Of a DNA stretch of 64,000 nt, positions 24,618 through 37,188 are shown piece after piece (within the stretch, counting starts at the first letter, position 1; each line of letters starts with the position of its first letter). Origin of the DNA: Chalara sp. BL73 (taxonomy: Eukaryota; Ascomycota; Leotiomycetes; Helotiales); contig CAKJVC010000049.1 in NCBI GenBank assembly GCA_918026815.1, positions 496,001-560,000 of the forward strand, written 5' to 3'. Both the position numbers and the translations under genes were made by a program. A model generated the notes under the pieces. The model had not been told where the DNA came from. It saw only the letters and a list, made by a program, of their open reading frames with translations, and searched no databases.

Positions 24618-26100
24618 GGGTTTTATCCATGATGTCATAATATCAGAAAAGGCAGGCCGTGGCCTCGATTTGAGGAAAGTTGAAGATAAACGGCATACTC
24701 GCCTGGGAATAATAGGGATTGAATGATTATCAGATACCAGAGACGGCGATTTGGTGGGTAAAGGACGTAAGGCGCGGGCCACTACAATTAGATAACAAGT
24801 CAGGCATCGGATTGTTGTACGATTAGATAATGAAATTTTTGAACTAAAGAGTTTTCGCCCTTCTTATGCTTTCCGCTCTTTGTGGGGCATTGTTGGCATT
24901 ATTTTTGCGGCTTTCTTGTCTTCCCCTGTGGGTTTCTTGAAAATGTGAGCTTTCACCTTCATTGTCAGCAACATTGCTGTTGCTCTGAGGATCGGGAAGT
25001 GTATCGAGCTCTGTATTGTGATGGGTATTAAAATGGGGGTCTCAAAGGATATTTTGCATTGTAAGAATTGAAAGAGTCCACATTGTGGTGCTTCATGCTA
25101 CCAGAGAGAAAGTAACGATGCGCTGTGGTGGTGCAACAATTCTTGAAGGTCTCAAAAGTACGAAGACGCCAAAGTCATATCTTCTATGTTCAAGGTATAG
25201 ATATTTTAGAAATGACGCTGTAGCTCTCATAGTATGTAGTCGGGATAATAGTACAAAATTTATCTCTCATTACCTGCTTAGACTGAAGAACAAATAAAAA
25301 GCACACTTCACGACCTTGTGCCTCTCGCTGGATCGTAGACGAGTTTGCACACCGAACCATGTTTCTGAGTAAGTGAGGATAGCCTCAGTGTATTTGGAAA
25401 TGCAAAATACTTTCCAGTCTAATCTCTGGAGATGGCGCTTATTTAGACAGGGACGAAATTGCTTCCTTTTAGCGGCCTTGCACCGAGTAAAAGGCGGACA
25501 CTTTTACCAGAGCTTCCTTTCCTGCTTGCATGTATCTGCTGTATGATATTGCTAAATATCAGAGTATAGATGATTTGACGAAAGAATGCTTTCTTACTTA
25601 TCATATTATTACAAGAAATAAATCTCCAATCCCTAACAATATTTAGGCCAGGAAAAGCGTGAACAGAAACACTTGTGCAAAAGGGAAGTTGATCGGTTAT
25701 TGAGATGGTAGACGTGAAGATTTCCAGGATATAAAGTCAAGGTTATTTTTAAATAAAAAAAATGTAGGGATGAATGTTCAAGAAAAATTGAACGAGAGAG
25801 AGAGAGAGATGCCGCAACATACTCCTCGTTTCATACCTGACTATGGAATACAGTATAGTATGAGCTGCCCATACCATTCCCTCAAAAGTTAATCTGAAAA
25901 GCGCCGCACAAAAGAAGTTCTCAGTATTTACAGCCGAAGAAAACTCTTGTTGTAGCTGTAGTTGAGATTAGTTTAAAGCAGGGTTTCCCACCCCGGACAT
26001 TCCTCTACCAGTTTGATATACACCCAAATGCTACCCAAAACTCCTCGCAATGCTCTTTATACACGAATTATACATTCCCGTTCCCTAATTCTTCCCCAAC
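24618..26100. other. Intergenic between convergent GH16 and TIM22 genes
   Basis: About 1.5 kb AT-rich, no supportable gene. A GA dinucleotide run is at 25794-25809. Confidence 0.45.
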
Positions 26101-26789
26101 CTAATCTCCCTCACTCGGCCTCCTCATGTACGCATCGATCGCCAAACTGAACGCCGCAAAGCCCGCACAACCTAAAGCCGCCGCACTCGGTCCCGCTGGT
26201 GCTGCCAGCACACCACCCGTGATACACCCCGCCATAACCCCATTCGCCAGGTCATTCTTTGCTCTGAAGCCCTCAATACAGCATTCTGTGCCTGCGAATA
26301 TGGCGCCGACCTTACCGAAGTTCTTGGCTGAGCTATAAGAGCGAGCGCCCATGTCTTTGAAGCCCTGCCGTAGCTGGTCACGCAAGGGAAGAGATGTGAT
26401 TTGACCGGCAGCGGGAGAGGAGAGGGGTGTGTCATAAGACATCTGGAAGGGTTAGAGGAGGGTGGTGGGAGGGGGCGGAAGGACATACAGATGCCATGAA
26501 GAGACCAAAGGCTCCGCCGAGGGCAAAACCCATCACGCCTGACACGGCTGTTTTTCCTGGGCAGGATTCCATGAGCATTTGCATCTAATGTCGAAAGTTA
26601 GTTTTTAACTCATGTCTGCATCCTGTTGTTCTGCGAGGCTCTTTCCCAAGTGTCTTAAAAGATTTGAAAAGCACTACTTGAGGAGAAGAAATAGGCAAGA
26701 CGAACGCTCTTCACTGCAGCCATCTGCTGCTTCATCTGCTCGTCCATCGCTCCACCACCCGCACCGTTCGGATTGAACATGGGATTCAT
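26101..26789 (-). CDS. TIM22: Mitochondrial import inner membrane translocase TIM22
   Basis: Three exons, 26789-26715, 26584-26489 and 26442-26101, give 170 residues. The Tim17/22/23 family is clear: [19 protein letters not shown] forms the first membrane helix, then the matrix/IMS loop with [23 protein letters not shown], then a GxxxG-rich helix and [16 protein letters not shown]. Cysteines at about residues 33 and 149 match the pair that forms the structural disulfide in yeast Tim22. The protein forms the channel that inserts carrier proteins into the inner membrane. The first intron uses a weaker donor (GTGAAG at 26714). A GTAGTG at 26677 fits splice rules too but breaks the frame, so I rejected it. 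The second intron has a good GTATGT donor. Confidence 0.93.
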
Positions 26790-27269
26790 GGCTGTGTATG
26801 ATGCTGTGGTTTCCTTTGGTTTGAAAATGTTTAGATAGCCCCAAAAATTCTGCCATAGCTTGACCGCCTAATACCTTGGCGCCAAGGAGGATATACCAAT
26901 CTCGACCTTTCAAAGGAGAAAAGATTCAGGTGGTCAACTGGGCACCAAAAGAGAGAGAATGAGGGTCTTATGTTTGTATTTTGGATGATGATTCTGATGA
27001 TTCTAGGTCAAGGAAGGAAGGCTTTATGACCCATTCTAGTCACCTGATCCTGATTCCTCTACCTCAACAAAGGAGCAACGGGACTCATTACACGGGAAAC
27101 AAGTCTTCGACGAATCTTTCCTGGTTATTTGGCATAAGTTGGTATCTAAAGCTACTGAAAGATAGATCATAGCGCCTTGCCATACCCTCCACCAATGTAC
27201 AGTTCATCTAATGTACAGTCTGTATCTGCCTAATCCTTTTATACCTTATAAGTGATGCGTAAAGCGAGA
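26790..27269. other. TIM22 promoter and MFS 3' flank
   Basis: No gene seen. TIM22 reads away leftward from here; the MFS gene ends here. Confidence 0.4.
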
Positions 27270-29401
27270 TCACATAACTTGTGCTGTGAATTTTCCTCTC
27301 TGCCTGATGCTCGGTCCATATATATAGAACAAAAAAGGGATCGGAAGCATGGTTACTCCTATAAATCCCAGTATACTGCTGGCCCATGGTATGCCAGTAT
27401 TGTGAAACATTGGAGTGACAAACAATGGAAATACTGCCGCAAAGACTGATCGTAGGAAGGTATTTGCAGCCACAGCGCTTGCAGCGTATCGTTGAAATGT
27501 ATCGATAAGATAGTTTAGAGCGGATTGGAAAATAGTAAAAAAGCCGAGACCAACAAGAGTGAGCCCAATACATGGTGCAATCCAGGGAATGCTTTTATCA
27601 GACGTCCCTATATATCAGATCTCGGAGTTAGTTTATCTGCTTGAGAGTGTTTCCAAAGTATGGAGCTTTGTTAGGAGCAAACTGCCCTTAAGACACGTTC
27701 ACAGCCTACATGTCTTGAGAGCAACACAGCTTCCGAAGCTCTCTGATATAGAGGATATCGCTTCTCAGAAGCTGACACTTACAGCCAAATATGAACATCC
27801 CTGCAGTGAAGCAAACAGAGCCGGCCATCATAGGTAAGAGGCGCGCCTCTGGAACAGGCTTGTTATCGTTTTTTATGAAAGCGCGAATGTAGAACTTGTT
27901 ATTCCTGAGACGGACCGCAATTAGTTGAAGCCGAAATTTGAGATAGAGACATTCTCACAAAATATTGACAATTCCACCTGCGATAGTTCCGAGAAGCAGA
28001 GCAATGAACGGTAGTTCAGACATCACAGGTCCCCAACCACGATGCTCAGCAAATTGGATTGGAACCGCACCCAAACATCTGGCGCTGTCAGTGTTCAATC
28101 AATAAAAAAAAAATGAATGAATGCTTACAAATACATGATGCCATAAACAAAAGAAGCATAGAGGGCCATCAGAAAACAAATTGGGGTAGCGAGTAATCGA
28201 AAAGGGCGCATCAAGAACTTATCACTCATCTCTTTCAAGCTGACATCCCATTCCTCATGGCGAGCATGTAGAGCCCAATTTCCAGTCTCGTGCCTTAGAC
28301 GACGGGCTTTGGCGACTAAAAGTGCGGGTGGGTATGATTCATCAAGGACTAAGACATCGAGAAGGAGGAAGAAGGACATCATGATTCCAGTAATGTATTC
28401 TGTCCATCTCCATCGAAGATAACTTGAGACTATTGCGCCACCTGCAATAGGCTACCTTAATTGTCAACTTTAGGCCCAATGCGGCTTTAGGTCTATGACT
28501 TACCCCTATCGTGGGACCACCGACAACTGAAAATGCATAAAATACAATAGCCGTCCCGCGGTGTTGAGGCGACCAAATGTCCCCTAACACACCACCTGTG
28601 TTGGTCACAGGAGCGGAGCCGAATATTCCAGCAAAGAAACGTGTAATTAAGACTGTCTGAATATCCTTGGAGGCAGCTGTGCCAAAGGAGAAGCAAGCTG
28701 CAACGAAGTATGGTGCAAGCACTGCCGGTTTCCGTCCATACCTATAAAAATCTTAGTATAATCTTTGGTGGCTTCAACAAAGCTGTCTGCGGGTTTTAGA
28801 GACTGCATATTGTAAGATTCTCCGAAGAGCTAAAACCGGTGAACTTACAACTCACTCAACGGCGCCCAGAGTAATGGCCCAATACCGAATCCCATCATTA
28901 GAAGACTCATACCCAGCAAGCTCACTTCTCTACTAACATCGAATTGATCTGAGATTTGATGGACAGCAGGGCTGTACACAGCACTGGCCCAGGTTGATCC
29001 CATCGTTGTTAGACCTGGAAATAGTTAGCTGAGAACTTGGAATAATACTTTATTAGACCAAGCACTCCGTGTTACTCACCATAGAGCAGCGTCGTGATAA
29101 TCTTCTTCCGGATTGGCCAGTTTATAGGATGATATGGGTCATCTGGCCCGTCAAAGTCAACAATTTCAGCTTCACTAGTTTTGGCATGAGCTAAAGGATG
29201 TGTGAAACGTCCTCTTGATGTGTTGCGTCTGGTAAGAGATTGTGTTCGCGTTACTCTCGAGCTGCTTACCGCCAGATTTGGCTCAGAGCTGTGAGTAGAA
29301 TGGGAACGAGTCCCTTGTTTCTCTAAGTCTAGACCATGGTCTTCATTATGTGGATGTTGGGAGATATCTGAGGCGCTTCCTTCTACTTCTATTTCCACCA
29401 T
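27270..29401 (-). CDS. MFS transporter, DHA1 (drug/polyamine:H+ antiporter) type
   Basis: Seven exons, 29401-29080, 29014-28849, 28741-28504, 28451-28129, 28078-27959, 27904-27783 and 27607-27270, give 542 residues; every join keeps phase and uses good donors (GTGAGT, GTAAGT, GTAAGT, GTAAGC, GTGAGA, GTAAGT). A ~100-residue cytoplasmic N-terminus is followed by NWPIRKK and twelve predicted membrane helices. The MFS motif between helices 2 and 3 is present (LSELYGRKPA), as are the helix-4 arginine region (RFFAGIFGSAPV) and the helix-5 antiporter motif (VVGGPTIGPIAGG). Such 12-helix DHA1 proteins export drugs, fungicides or polyamines with proton exchange at the plasma membrane. The substrate cannot be deduced. 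No biosynthetic genes lie next to it. Confidence 0.9.
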
Positions 29402-31780
29402 TTTGAGATGTGATTATATAACGCCAGTACTTCAAGTGCTCCCGAATCCCACTTCATTCAAGGCTAATGGTCTATCAAGACTATTGACATGAAAGGTAAG
29501 AGGAGTATCCAATCTCCTCAGGCCATCCCACTTCTGCACGTAAGGAAAGGAAAATGAGGGATACTGCAATGACCCAGAATAGAAGTTGGCCAGTTGGTTA
29601 TCCTCACCGACGGAAGAAGAAATGGAGCCCGAAATGAGGGAATGATGAAAGGAACAGGAGTCATCTTGGCCTGGTACATAATTCAACACCGTACTAAATT
29701 ATATCAATGGGTGGAGCGGCATAAAGCCGACTGCCGACCACGGCGATCCGTGACATATTGCTCGAAATTGTGATGACGGCTGGTGTCATTCGGTAAGTGG
29801 AGGAGATCCCCATTTTACATAAGCAACCAATATTACACGTGACCATCAGCGCACGCCTCCTAACATTGAAATTGGTACACTTCACCATTTCTTCCGTCAA
29901 TCTCCTATCTCGTGCTTATATATTGTACGGTGATGGTATTCTTATCGAATGAGAGGTGAAGCAGCAAATGTCAAGGTAGTAAATCCTCAGGTTCAAAATT
30001 ATCTCTCCATGCTTGCCGTTGACAGAATTCCCGTTAGGCACTCGTAACTCCTCTTAAAATAGTTTAGGTTCCTCGAAACCTCTGTAGGTCATGTGAAAAC
30101 TCGTGTATGGCAGTGCGTATAAATGTAAGTTGGTCTAAGTTCTAGCCTTACTGAGGATATACTGGACGAAGATGGCTCGGAGCTTGCGTAACTTGGTGAT
30201 GTCCTTGCCAAGTGTCCTAGAAAGTTAGGTGTAGTGTTTGAGAGAATTAATATTAAGAGGTAATTTAAATGCATGTGTGGAGCCATTGAAATACAGACCC
30301 AGTGGTCTTTACTCCGAAATGCTAAGCTTACACCGGCAGTGATAGGTAGTGATATTACAGCGGGATAGCCGTTGTTGCTGCAAGCAATGGTGAGAGATGC
30401 CCAGCCATTGCCAGCTCAACAGCCCTCGTGATAAGGCAAGTTTATAACCTTTAAAACTTGATGGGCTCTGAGGATCACCTCTACTACAGCTATACGTCCT
30501 ACCACGTAGGCTCTTGTCAAAAGCGTGATGCCAAAAGTTGCCGACAGATAGAGACCGTAACGGGCCGCATCACGTCGACAGTCGCTGCACACCTGCTAGA
30601 GATGCAAGCAAATACACCATATCTGAATTTTTTGTGAGAAAATTATCAGGAGAGATATATTCAAAATCTGTGAGCACTTCCTTAATTTGAACTATTCCAT
30701 AAAAGCATTCGATGGGTAACTTTGGAAAAAATCCTGTTGGTGGTTTCATATAGCGCCGTTCCTATATTAAAGGTTGTGGCAAGGCTGTACAGCATGTAAT
30801 AGACCGTGCATGCCTTGTGATTTTATAGCGCTATCTATATAATCCCTCGATTCATAAAGATGGGGGTATTCAGGCAGTTTCGAGTTAATTCCGACACTAT
30901 CTCGATCGCCTTTCGTTTTTTAGTACTACAATATTCATGGTTCTTAAATTCTATATCACCAAATTGAGTACTAATTCGTTTGAATGGTAGTAGAACTCCG
31001 CCGATCAGTGACCTTTTTGATACCCATTTGGCTAATGGCTGATGAAGCTGTAATTTTGCATTCTTAAATTCTCTCTTCGGCATTCTCGTATATCCACAAT
31101 CATGAAGGGAGGTAAATTGTTTTAATTGTGAAGTCTATACCTAGTAAGTGATGTAGATCTGCCTCCCAAATACCATCTACTGGCGCATAACCCTTCCATA
31201 TTATGAGCTATTCTCACTCTAGATTGCGGCCTCGATGAGGCTGGGTTAAACTCTAACTCATTCTCCAAATTTCTTGAAGTTCATCAAATTCAGTACTATC
31301 CAGTTTCATTTCCTAAGATCATACACCGTTCCATAGTAAGATAAGGTCACTGTGAGCCCAATTTCTTTATTATTTTCCTGTCAGAGGTTTCCTCTTCGCT
31401 TTGTGTATGACTTGTGCGCAACAAGGATGTTACTAACTAAATTGATTTGAATGATGTTCTTTAACACCGAGATTTTCTGGCTCAAGGTGCTTTAAATATC
31501 ACTGTGCCTTCTTCGAGCCTGATCGAGACGAGCTTGAAATAATTATAGCACAGGTTGCTTCTGACCCCTATACTTAAGCGAAGCTTATTTTCAAGGTTCA
31601 CGACTCAAGAATGTGCTACCCCAGATTTCCACCTCGGCTTTGGATATCCTTTCCCGAACAACCCACTTGTGACAACCGATGCTCTCTCAATTATCCTTGA
31701 TATATTCACCATGGCACTCTACGATCGGTGGCCTTCTTGAAATATCTGTACATTGAGTTGTATAGGTAAATAGCCTCAAT
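29402..31780. other. AT-rich gene-poor stretch upstream of the MFS and AMACR genes
   Basis: About 2.4 kb between two divergent genes. Short frames at 30835-31083 (-, 82 codons) and 31555-31740 (+, 61 codons) read like protein but carry no recognisable domain. Both may be relics. Confidence 0.4.
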
Positions 31781-33090
31781 ATGACGTCTCCACCTCCCTT
31801 GACCGGCCTGAAAGTCCTGGAGTTCGCGGGTCTTGCGCCAGGTACATCTACTCTTATGTTCCATACCCTACAAATTAGCTAGGTCTATGTATACAAAACA
31901 AAGCAGCTAACATCTTTCCAGGCCCATTCGCTGGCCTTTTACTTGCAGATAATGGCGCCTCAGTTCTCCGCGTTGACCGCTCAATTCCTAACAAAACCCA
32001 CCTCGCCTCTCCTTCCGATATTCCACTTCACCCGACTGCGGACTTTCTCACGCGGCACAAATCCTCTATAGCCGTTGATCTAAAGTCTCCTTCTGGCATT
32101 GCATTCATCTACTCCCTCATACCCTGCGTAGATATCGTCATCGATCCCTTCCGTCCAGGCATCCTAGAAAAACTTGGTCTCGGACCCGACAAACTCATCG
32201 CTGCAAATCCGCGCCTCATAATTGGCCGCATGACTGGTTTCCGCCGAGATGGGAAATATAAAGATATGGCGGGTCATGATATCAATTACATTGCTGTGAG
32301 TGGAGCGCTGAGTATGTTGGGGAGGAAGGGTGATAAGCCGTTGCCACCAGCGAATATTCTAGGGGATTTTGCGGGCGGTGGGGCAGTTTTATTTCAGGGG
32401 ATATTGTTGGCGTTATTGGAGAGGGGCAAGAGTGGGAAGGGACAGATAGTCGAGGCGAATATGGTAGATGGCAGTGCCTACCTTGCTACCTTTCCGAGGA
32501 TGTTGACCAAGACACCGATGTGGAATCGACAGAGGGGCGATAATACGCTCGATAGTGGATGTCCATATTATGATACATATGAAACGAAGGATGGGAAGTA
32601 TATGGCTGTCGGTGCGCTTGAACCGCAATTCTTTGCAGAGTTGATCAAGGGTCTTGGGCTCGCTGGCAAGGGCATTGAGGACACAAGGGAGAACAGGAAG
32701 AATTGGCCGGGCATGAAGGATACTTTTACCAAGATCTTCAAGAGTAAGACAAGAGCTGAGTGGGAGACAGTGTTCGATAGGACAGATGCGTGCTGCACAC
32801 CTGTTTTGAATAACAAGGAGCTGGAGAGCGATTCTTTCAGAGAAGGAGACCAAAGGCCGATTGTGACTTTGCGTTCCTCTCCGTCCTTAGCAGTTGCACC
32901 TGGCTCAAAGGATCGCGACCCTTCAACCGGACAGGGACCTGGTGTTGAGGGCGGGAGCTACGTCGGAGTTGCGCTGTACCCGGGGGAAGGGGGAGAGGAG
33001 AAGTTGAAAGAGTGGTTTGGATGGAAAAGAGGGAAGGATTTTGAGGTCCAGGACGGTGGACTAATCAAGAAATCTGTATCGAGATTATAA
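31781..33090 (+). CDS. Alpha-methylacyl-CoA racemase-like (CoA-transferase family III), PTS1 tail
   Basis: Two exons, 31781-31841 and 31922-33090, give 409 residues (donor GTACAT, acceptor TTCCAG, phase kept). The N-terminus LTGLKVLEFAGLAPGPFAG is the CoA-binding start of family III CoA-transferases/racemases. Candidate catalytic residues are His139 (GHDINY) and Asp169 (ILGDFAGGG), spaced 30 residues apart as in human AMACR (His122/Asp152); the conserved glutamate lies in GALEPQFF. AMACR inverts the 2-methyl centre of branched acyl-CoAs such as pristanoyl-CoA so that they can enter beta-oxidation. The last three residues are SRL, a type 1 peroxisomal targeting signal, which places the enzyme in peroxisomes. 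The CoA-transferase alternative is less likely given the His/Asp pair. Confidence 0.92.
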
Positions 33091-33299
33091 GCCTTTTTAC
33101 ATGAAAACGACATGTTATTGTTATGATGCTTTTGTTCTGCCGTTACCACTTCCCTCAACGCCATTCTATTTCCCTTTCCTGTCTAATTTTAAACTCCCAT
33201 TTTCCTTGTAAAACCAAAATCATCCCAAGTGCGAAAGCGAGCCTGTCCATAGCCTTTCCTAGAATATCGCTCTCCAAATGTATTTCCTCAACTTCCGTG

Positions 33300-33611
33300 T
33301 TATATCTCAAGATCTCCTGACGCGTGCATGCTTGGTGTCTGCGCACGTTGGTTGTGTTCTACGCAAATCAGTCATTACTCATCCCCTCTCTCACACCTTC
33401 CTGCCCAATGCTGAATGCATTGGGTAAACCAAAACTCACCTGATTCGGCCCCCGATGTTTTGGAAGGACTGGGTGGTGGTCCTGGTGGAGGAGAAGGGGG
33501 ATCGCTTCTCGAAAAATCGACACGTGGCTCAAGACCAAGGCCCTCCAAGAACTTGCTAGCTCCCGCCAAATGGCTCCTATTTCGTGAAATAACAAGATGA
33601 AAGCTAGCCAT
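33300..33611 (-). CDS. Possible small Pro-rich protein (two exons)
   Basis: A frame starting at the ATG 33611 (MASFHLVISRNR...) reads through a Pro-rich patch (SPPPGPPPSPS) to a strong GTGAGT donor at 33439. Joining to the GCGTAG acceptor gives a second exon 33358-33300 and a 76-residue product. In another frame the same donor and acceptor also join in phase 0 to a longer C-terminal segment, but no ATG starts that frame. So the splice site looks real while the reading frame is uncertain. No family recognised. The gene would converge on the AMACR gene. Confidence 0.35.
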
Positions 33612-34880
33612 GATGCTGCTTTGTAAATCGTGAGAAAACGAGTGACTGTGTGGTGCTGTATGCAGAGCAAGAATTTTCCGAGGTAATATTTAGCTAAGCT
33701 TTATAGGGCTGAGAAAAAGCAAGTTCGTGCAGAGGTTAGATATCAGATGTCAAGATTATGCTTCCTGAGTTTCCTTGCTTAACTGTTGAGCTTGTCGAGA
33801 AGATCATCACTTTATATTCTCTTCCTTCACCCATGACTTCATAAAAATGAGCCTATACGTTTCAATAGTGAGGATAAAGAAAGCCTCCCGTGAACTTCTT
33901 TGCAGTAACCCTCCCGTCCGTTCCCGAGACGTACTCACTGAGCCACCTGGCAATCATCTCTCCTAATCATCCATTTCACCGCTCTCATAATGCGGTCATA
34001 AAACTGGATGTGGTACTGTAAGTAATCACTGAAGGTACGTATCGTATTGACGTGGCGACTATTCCTCCCAGATACCCGTCTCCCTTATGTCTTTCATGCC
34101 GCCTTCCTTCCTGCAAGCTATCCGCGTGATACAAGATCTGTGTTCTGTGATCTAAGTCCGGGACGTAACGTCTCATTCTAGAAAGTGAAGGAAGCCATTA
34201 AAGGATAACACAACCGGCTCGGGCTTTAATGGAGCTTTCTACGGATTCGTGCAGCCGCGACAACATCGTGGCGTGAAACAGCGCCGTGGTATCTAGCGAA
34301 AGACATGAAAAGCAGAGGGGAGGAAACACAAAGAGAAATGCGAGTCATGTATTATGTCTGATTGCGCTATCTAGAATAATTGTATCATCTCTCTCAAGAA
34401 ACAACCATGCAGAACAAGAGGGGTAAGGTGTAACGAGGAAGGAAAAGAACACAAGCCTTACAACGGAATCGCTATCAGACCCAAGTTCGCCTTATGCAAT
34501 CCTTACCGCCACATCAAAATAGAGGTGTATGCGACATGCCGTCCTTATCGCCCATGTCCCATCGACCCGTTCCCGTCAAACTTTAACCCACGGTATCTAT
34601 CAATAAAAACTATCGGGCTCTCGCCGACAAAAAAGAAAATGAGGTCAGATTAGCCAATACATCATTTCCCTCTTGAGAAGTGGTGATGCTGGTTAGGTAA
34701 GATTCTATATCCGCGTCGCCTCATTTCGGTTTCTTTGTTGCCCGGAACGGGCGACTGCGTTCAATGCCGAGAGCCAAGTGCCTGGGAGCTCGAGATCAGT
34801 ATTTACAGGCTTCTTGAGGTTGCGCAGATCGTGTGACAGGATTGAAAGAGGCTGCCCTGAGTAACATACCCCACAGCAAA
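33612..34880. other. Intergenic, Vps1 3' flank
   Basis: About 1.3 kb without a supportable gene. Confidence 0.4.
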
Positions 34881-37188
34881 TTATTGTACTTGTGAGACAA
34901 TCTCGCTTGCACGTGTCAAAGACTCGACCATTGCTTGACATTCCTTTCTTCGGCGAATGGTGTAATCGCTCTCCTTGAGCAGCTCATCCAGGGTATCTGT
35001 TCTATACATGTTCTCTAGAAGTTCCCGCTGCATCTCATCTTTGGTGAATCTAGTAATGTGAGCATTCTTATGATCATCAAGGTATATGCGCCTCAGGTGC
35101 TTACTGGACAAGATTCAACATAATGGCCTTTGGTACCATATCTATCAAGGTCTTCTTCACAATATTATAGTAAGAATTGATGAGAAGTTTGATAATCTCC
35201 ACCTCGATTCCTTCTCTCTCGGACAAGGTTCCGGAGGCTTTGAGCATTGGAGGAGGAGCTTCCATGGCTGCCATCTTCTTTTTGTTCTTCGATGCGAAAA
35301 AGCTGCCAAAGAAGCCTCCGTTTTGCTCTTGAGCTAGCATATCTGGAGTAGGACTTTGAGAACGTGCTGGAGTAGCAGACGCTGGCAGAGCCTTACCAGT
35401 TTTTGGGTCAACTTGCACAGGTTTCGATGAATTGTGTCGCTCGTTGACAATCGCCATAGCCTAAGAGGATTAGCCGTGCGATAATTCATTGTTGCATGAC
35501 TTACCCTATGACCATTCAAGAAGTCTGGATGACCAGTGTTGATATAACATGATTCCATGGATACCAAGTCTTTCACAAGCTTGTTTGTAGGGTCCATAAC
35601 TTTCTTGAAGAACATAATCACTACTTGATGGAACTTTTCCTTCAACTGAGGATACCTTCGAAAAAGTTGCTTATTGAGCAATTGGGTAAGGATTCGAACA
35701 AGCTCATCATAAACTAGTGAAACACACTTTAGACTTGGCTCCTCTAACCTCTTGATCTGTTGCTTCACAATAAGTTCGAAAGCAGCAGTGCCGACAAAGA
35801 GCGAAGGCGAGGATCCCGAGGAGTTGTACAGAATGGTTCTGATGTCAATGTCCTTGACCTGATCAAATGGATCCACCGCCTTGACACCATTAGAATATAA
35901 TTCGTGGAAGACAAAACTGATTCTAGCACCTCCAGAAAGCTCGACACTCGAGAGTTCCGTATTGTTTCCTTCCAAAACTGTCCGCCAGTCGTTCGAGAAT
36001 TCAGTGATGATGTTTAGGACGATATTGCCACTGTTGCCTAGCATGGAATCCCCTAAGCCTGCTAATTCGGTCGAGTATTTCTGCAGTGAAGCTGATATTC
36101 GAGCCTTAATGTCTGGAAGAGTTTGCTTGATATGCATCATCAAAATCAGGTTCAACTTCCGCGCCAAATATGGTGTACCACAATATGTGCTCTTGTTTCG
36201 ATATGCCTTATGATTCTCGAAGAAATTCTTCTCGTTCTCTAACGCTGCGTTGATGGCCTTCTTGTTGTCAATATCTCTCTGGCCCCTGTTGACCACTGGG
36301 ACATATCCTAATCTGAGAGGGATAATCCTCCCTGCCAAGATGTCTACGACATCAGTTCCTTCGTCCATCAAATCAACCTTTGTAAGAACGCCGATCGTTC
36401 GTTGACCCTCCGGATCTACCTCTCGGGCGAGTTTTAACCCATCTGAATTGGCTAAATCGGAGTTCGCAGGTGTGACAGCCAGAATGATAGCATTTGGCTT
36501 GCTAATTTGCTTCAGAACCATCTCTCGAATCTGTCTCTCAATATCCCTGGGCTGATCGCCGACGGGCACCTTTGTAAGACCAGGCAAATCCACCAACGTA
36601 AGGGTTAGGACATTAGGAGAATATATTCGCAGGTTGATGGGTGCGGGTGATATGCCAGCATTTCTGCCAGTCTTTGCCTCTGTTTCCTTGTTGATTTCAT
36701 CTCTAATCTTGTTGAAATCGTAGAACTTCTGGCCCGGAATATGTAGAAATTCTCCCCACTCGTCTACATTCGCTTCCTTATCAGTGCCTGCAGCTATCGA
36801 CTCCGCCTTGACACCGTTCGTCTTTGGCTCTGCCGGCGCGCGGTTGATGAGCTGTAGAACAAGCGGTCGTCTTGTCACAATACCAGTTCCTCGGGGTAAA
36901 CTTCATACCAATGTTAGTACGGCTCTCCAACTCAGCCAGCGTGCTACCTACAAGTCCCTCCCTACTATGTTTTCGAGCACGGAGCTCTTTCCACTTGACT
37001 GACTGCCTACGACCACTATTTGAGGCAGATCGATAGGATTCTGTACTCCAACGGTAGTGAAGACATCCTGCAGCTTATTTACAAGCCTGATAGCATGGTT
37101 AGTCTGGCGGCGCAACAGAGTGCGGCATCAGGGGAACAAACGTAATAAGGCCAGGGTCTGAGATGCCTCCGTGGCCCTGAGCAGCCAT
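34881..37188 (-). CDS. VPS1: Dynamin-like GTPase Vps1
   Basis: Five exons, 37188-37142, 37086-36952, 36900-35505, 35460-35105 and 35049-34881, give 700 residues with all phases kept (donors GTTTGT, GTAGGT, GTAAGT, GTAAGC). The GTPase domain shows the P-loop [10 protein letters not shown], the dynamin signature region [16 protein letters not shown] ([10 protein letters not shown]) and TKVD. The middle/stalk domain follows. A low-complexity insert ([12 protein letters not shown]) replaces a PH domain, and the GTPase effector domain ends [13 protein letters not shown]. This is the Vps1/DRP1-like class without PH domain. It self-assembles into collars and acts in Golgi-to-endosome/vacuole traffic, endocytosis and peroxisome fission. 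Length equals Vps1 orthologues. Confidence 0.97.

Noticed and set aside
27252..27449. Plus-strand frames over the MFS last exon
   Set aside because: Antisense to a well-supported membrane-helix exon.
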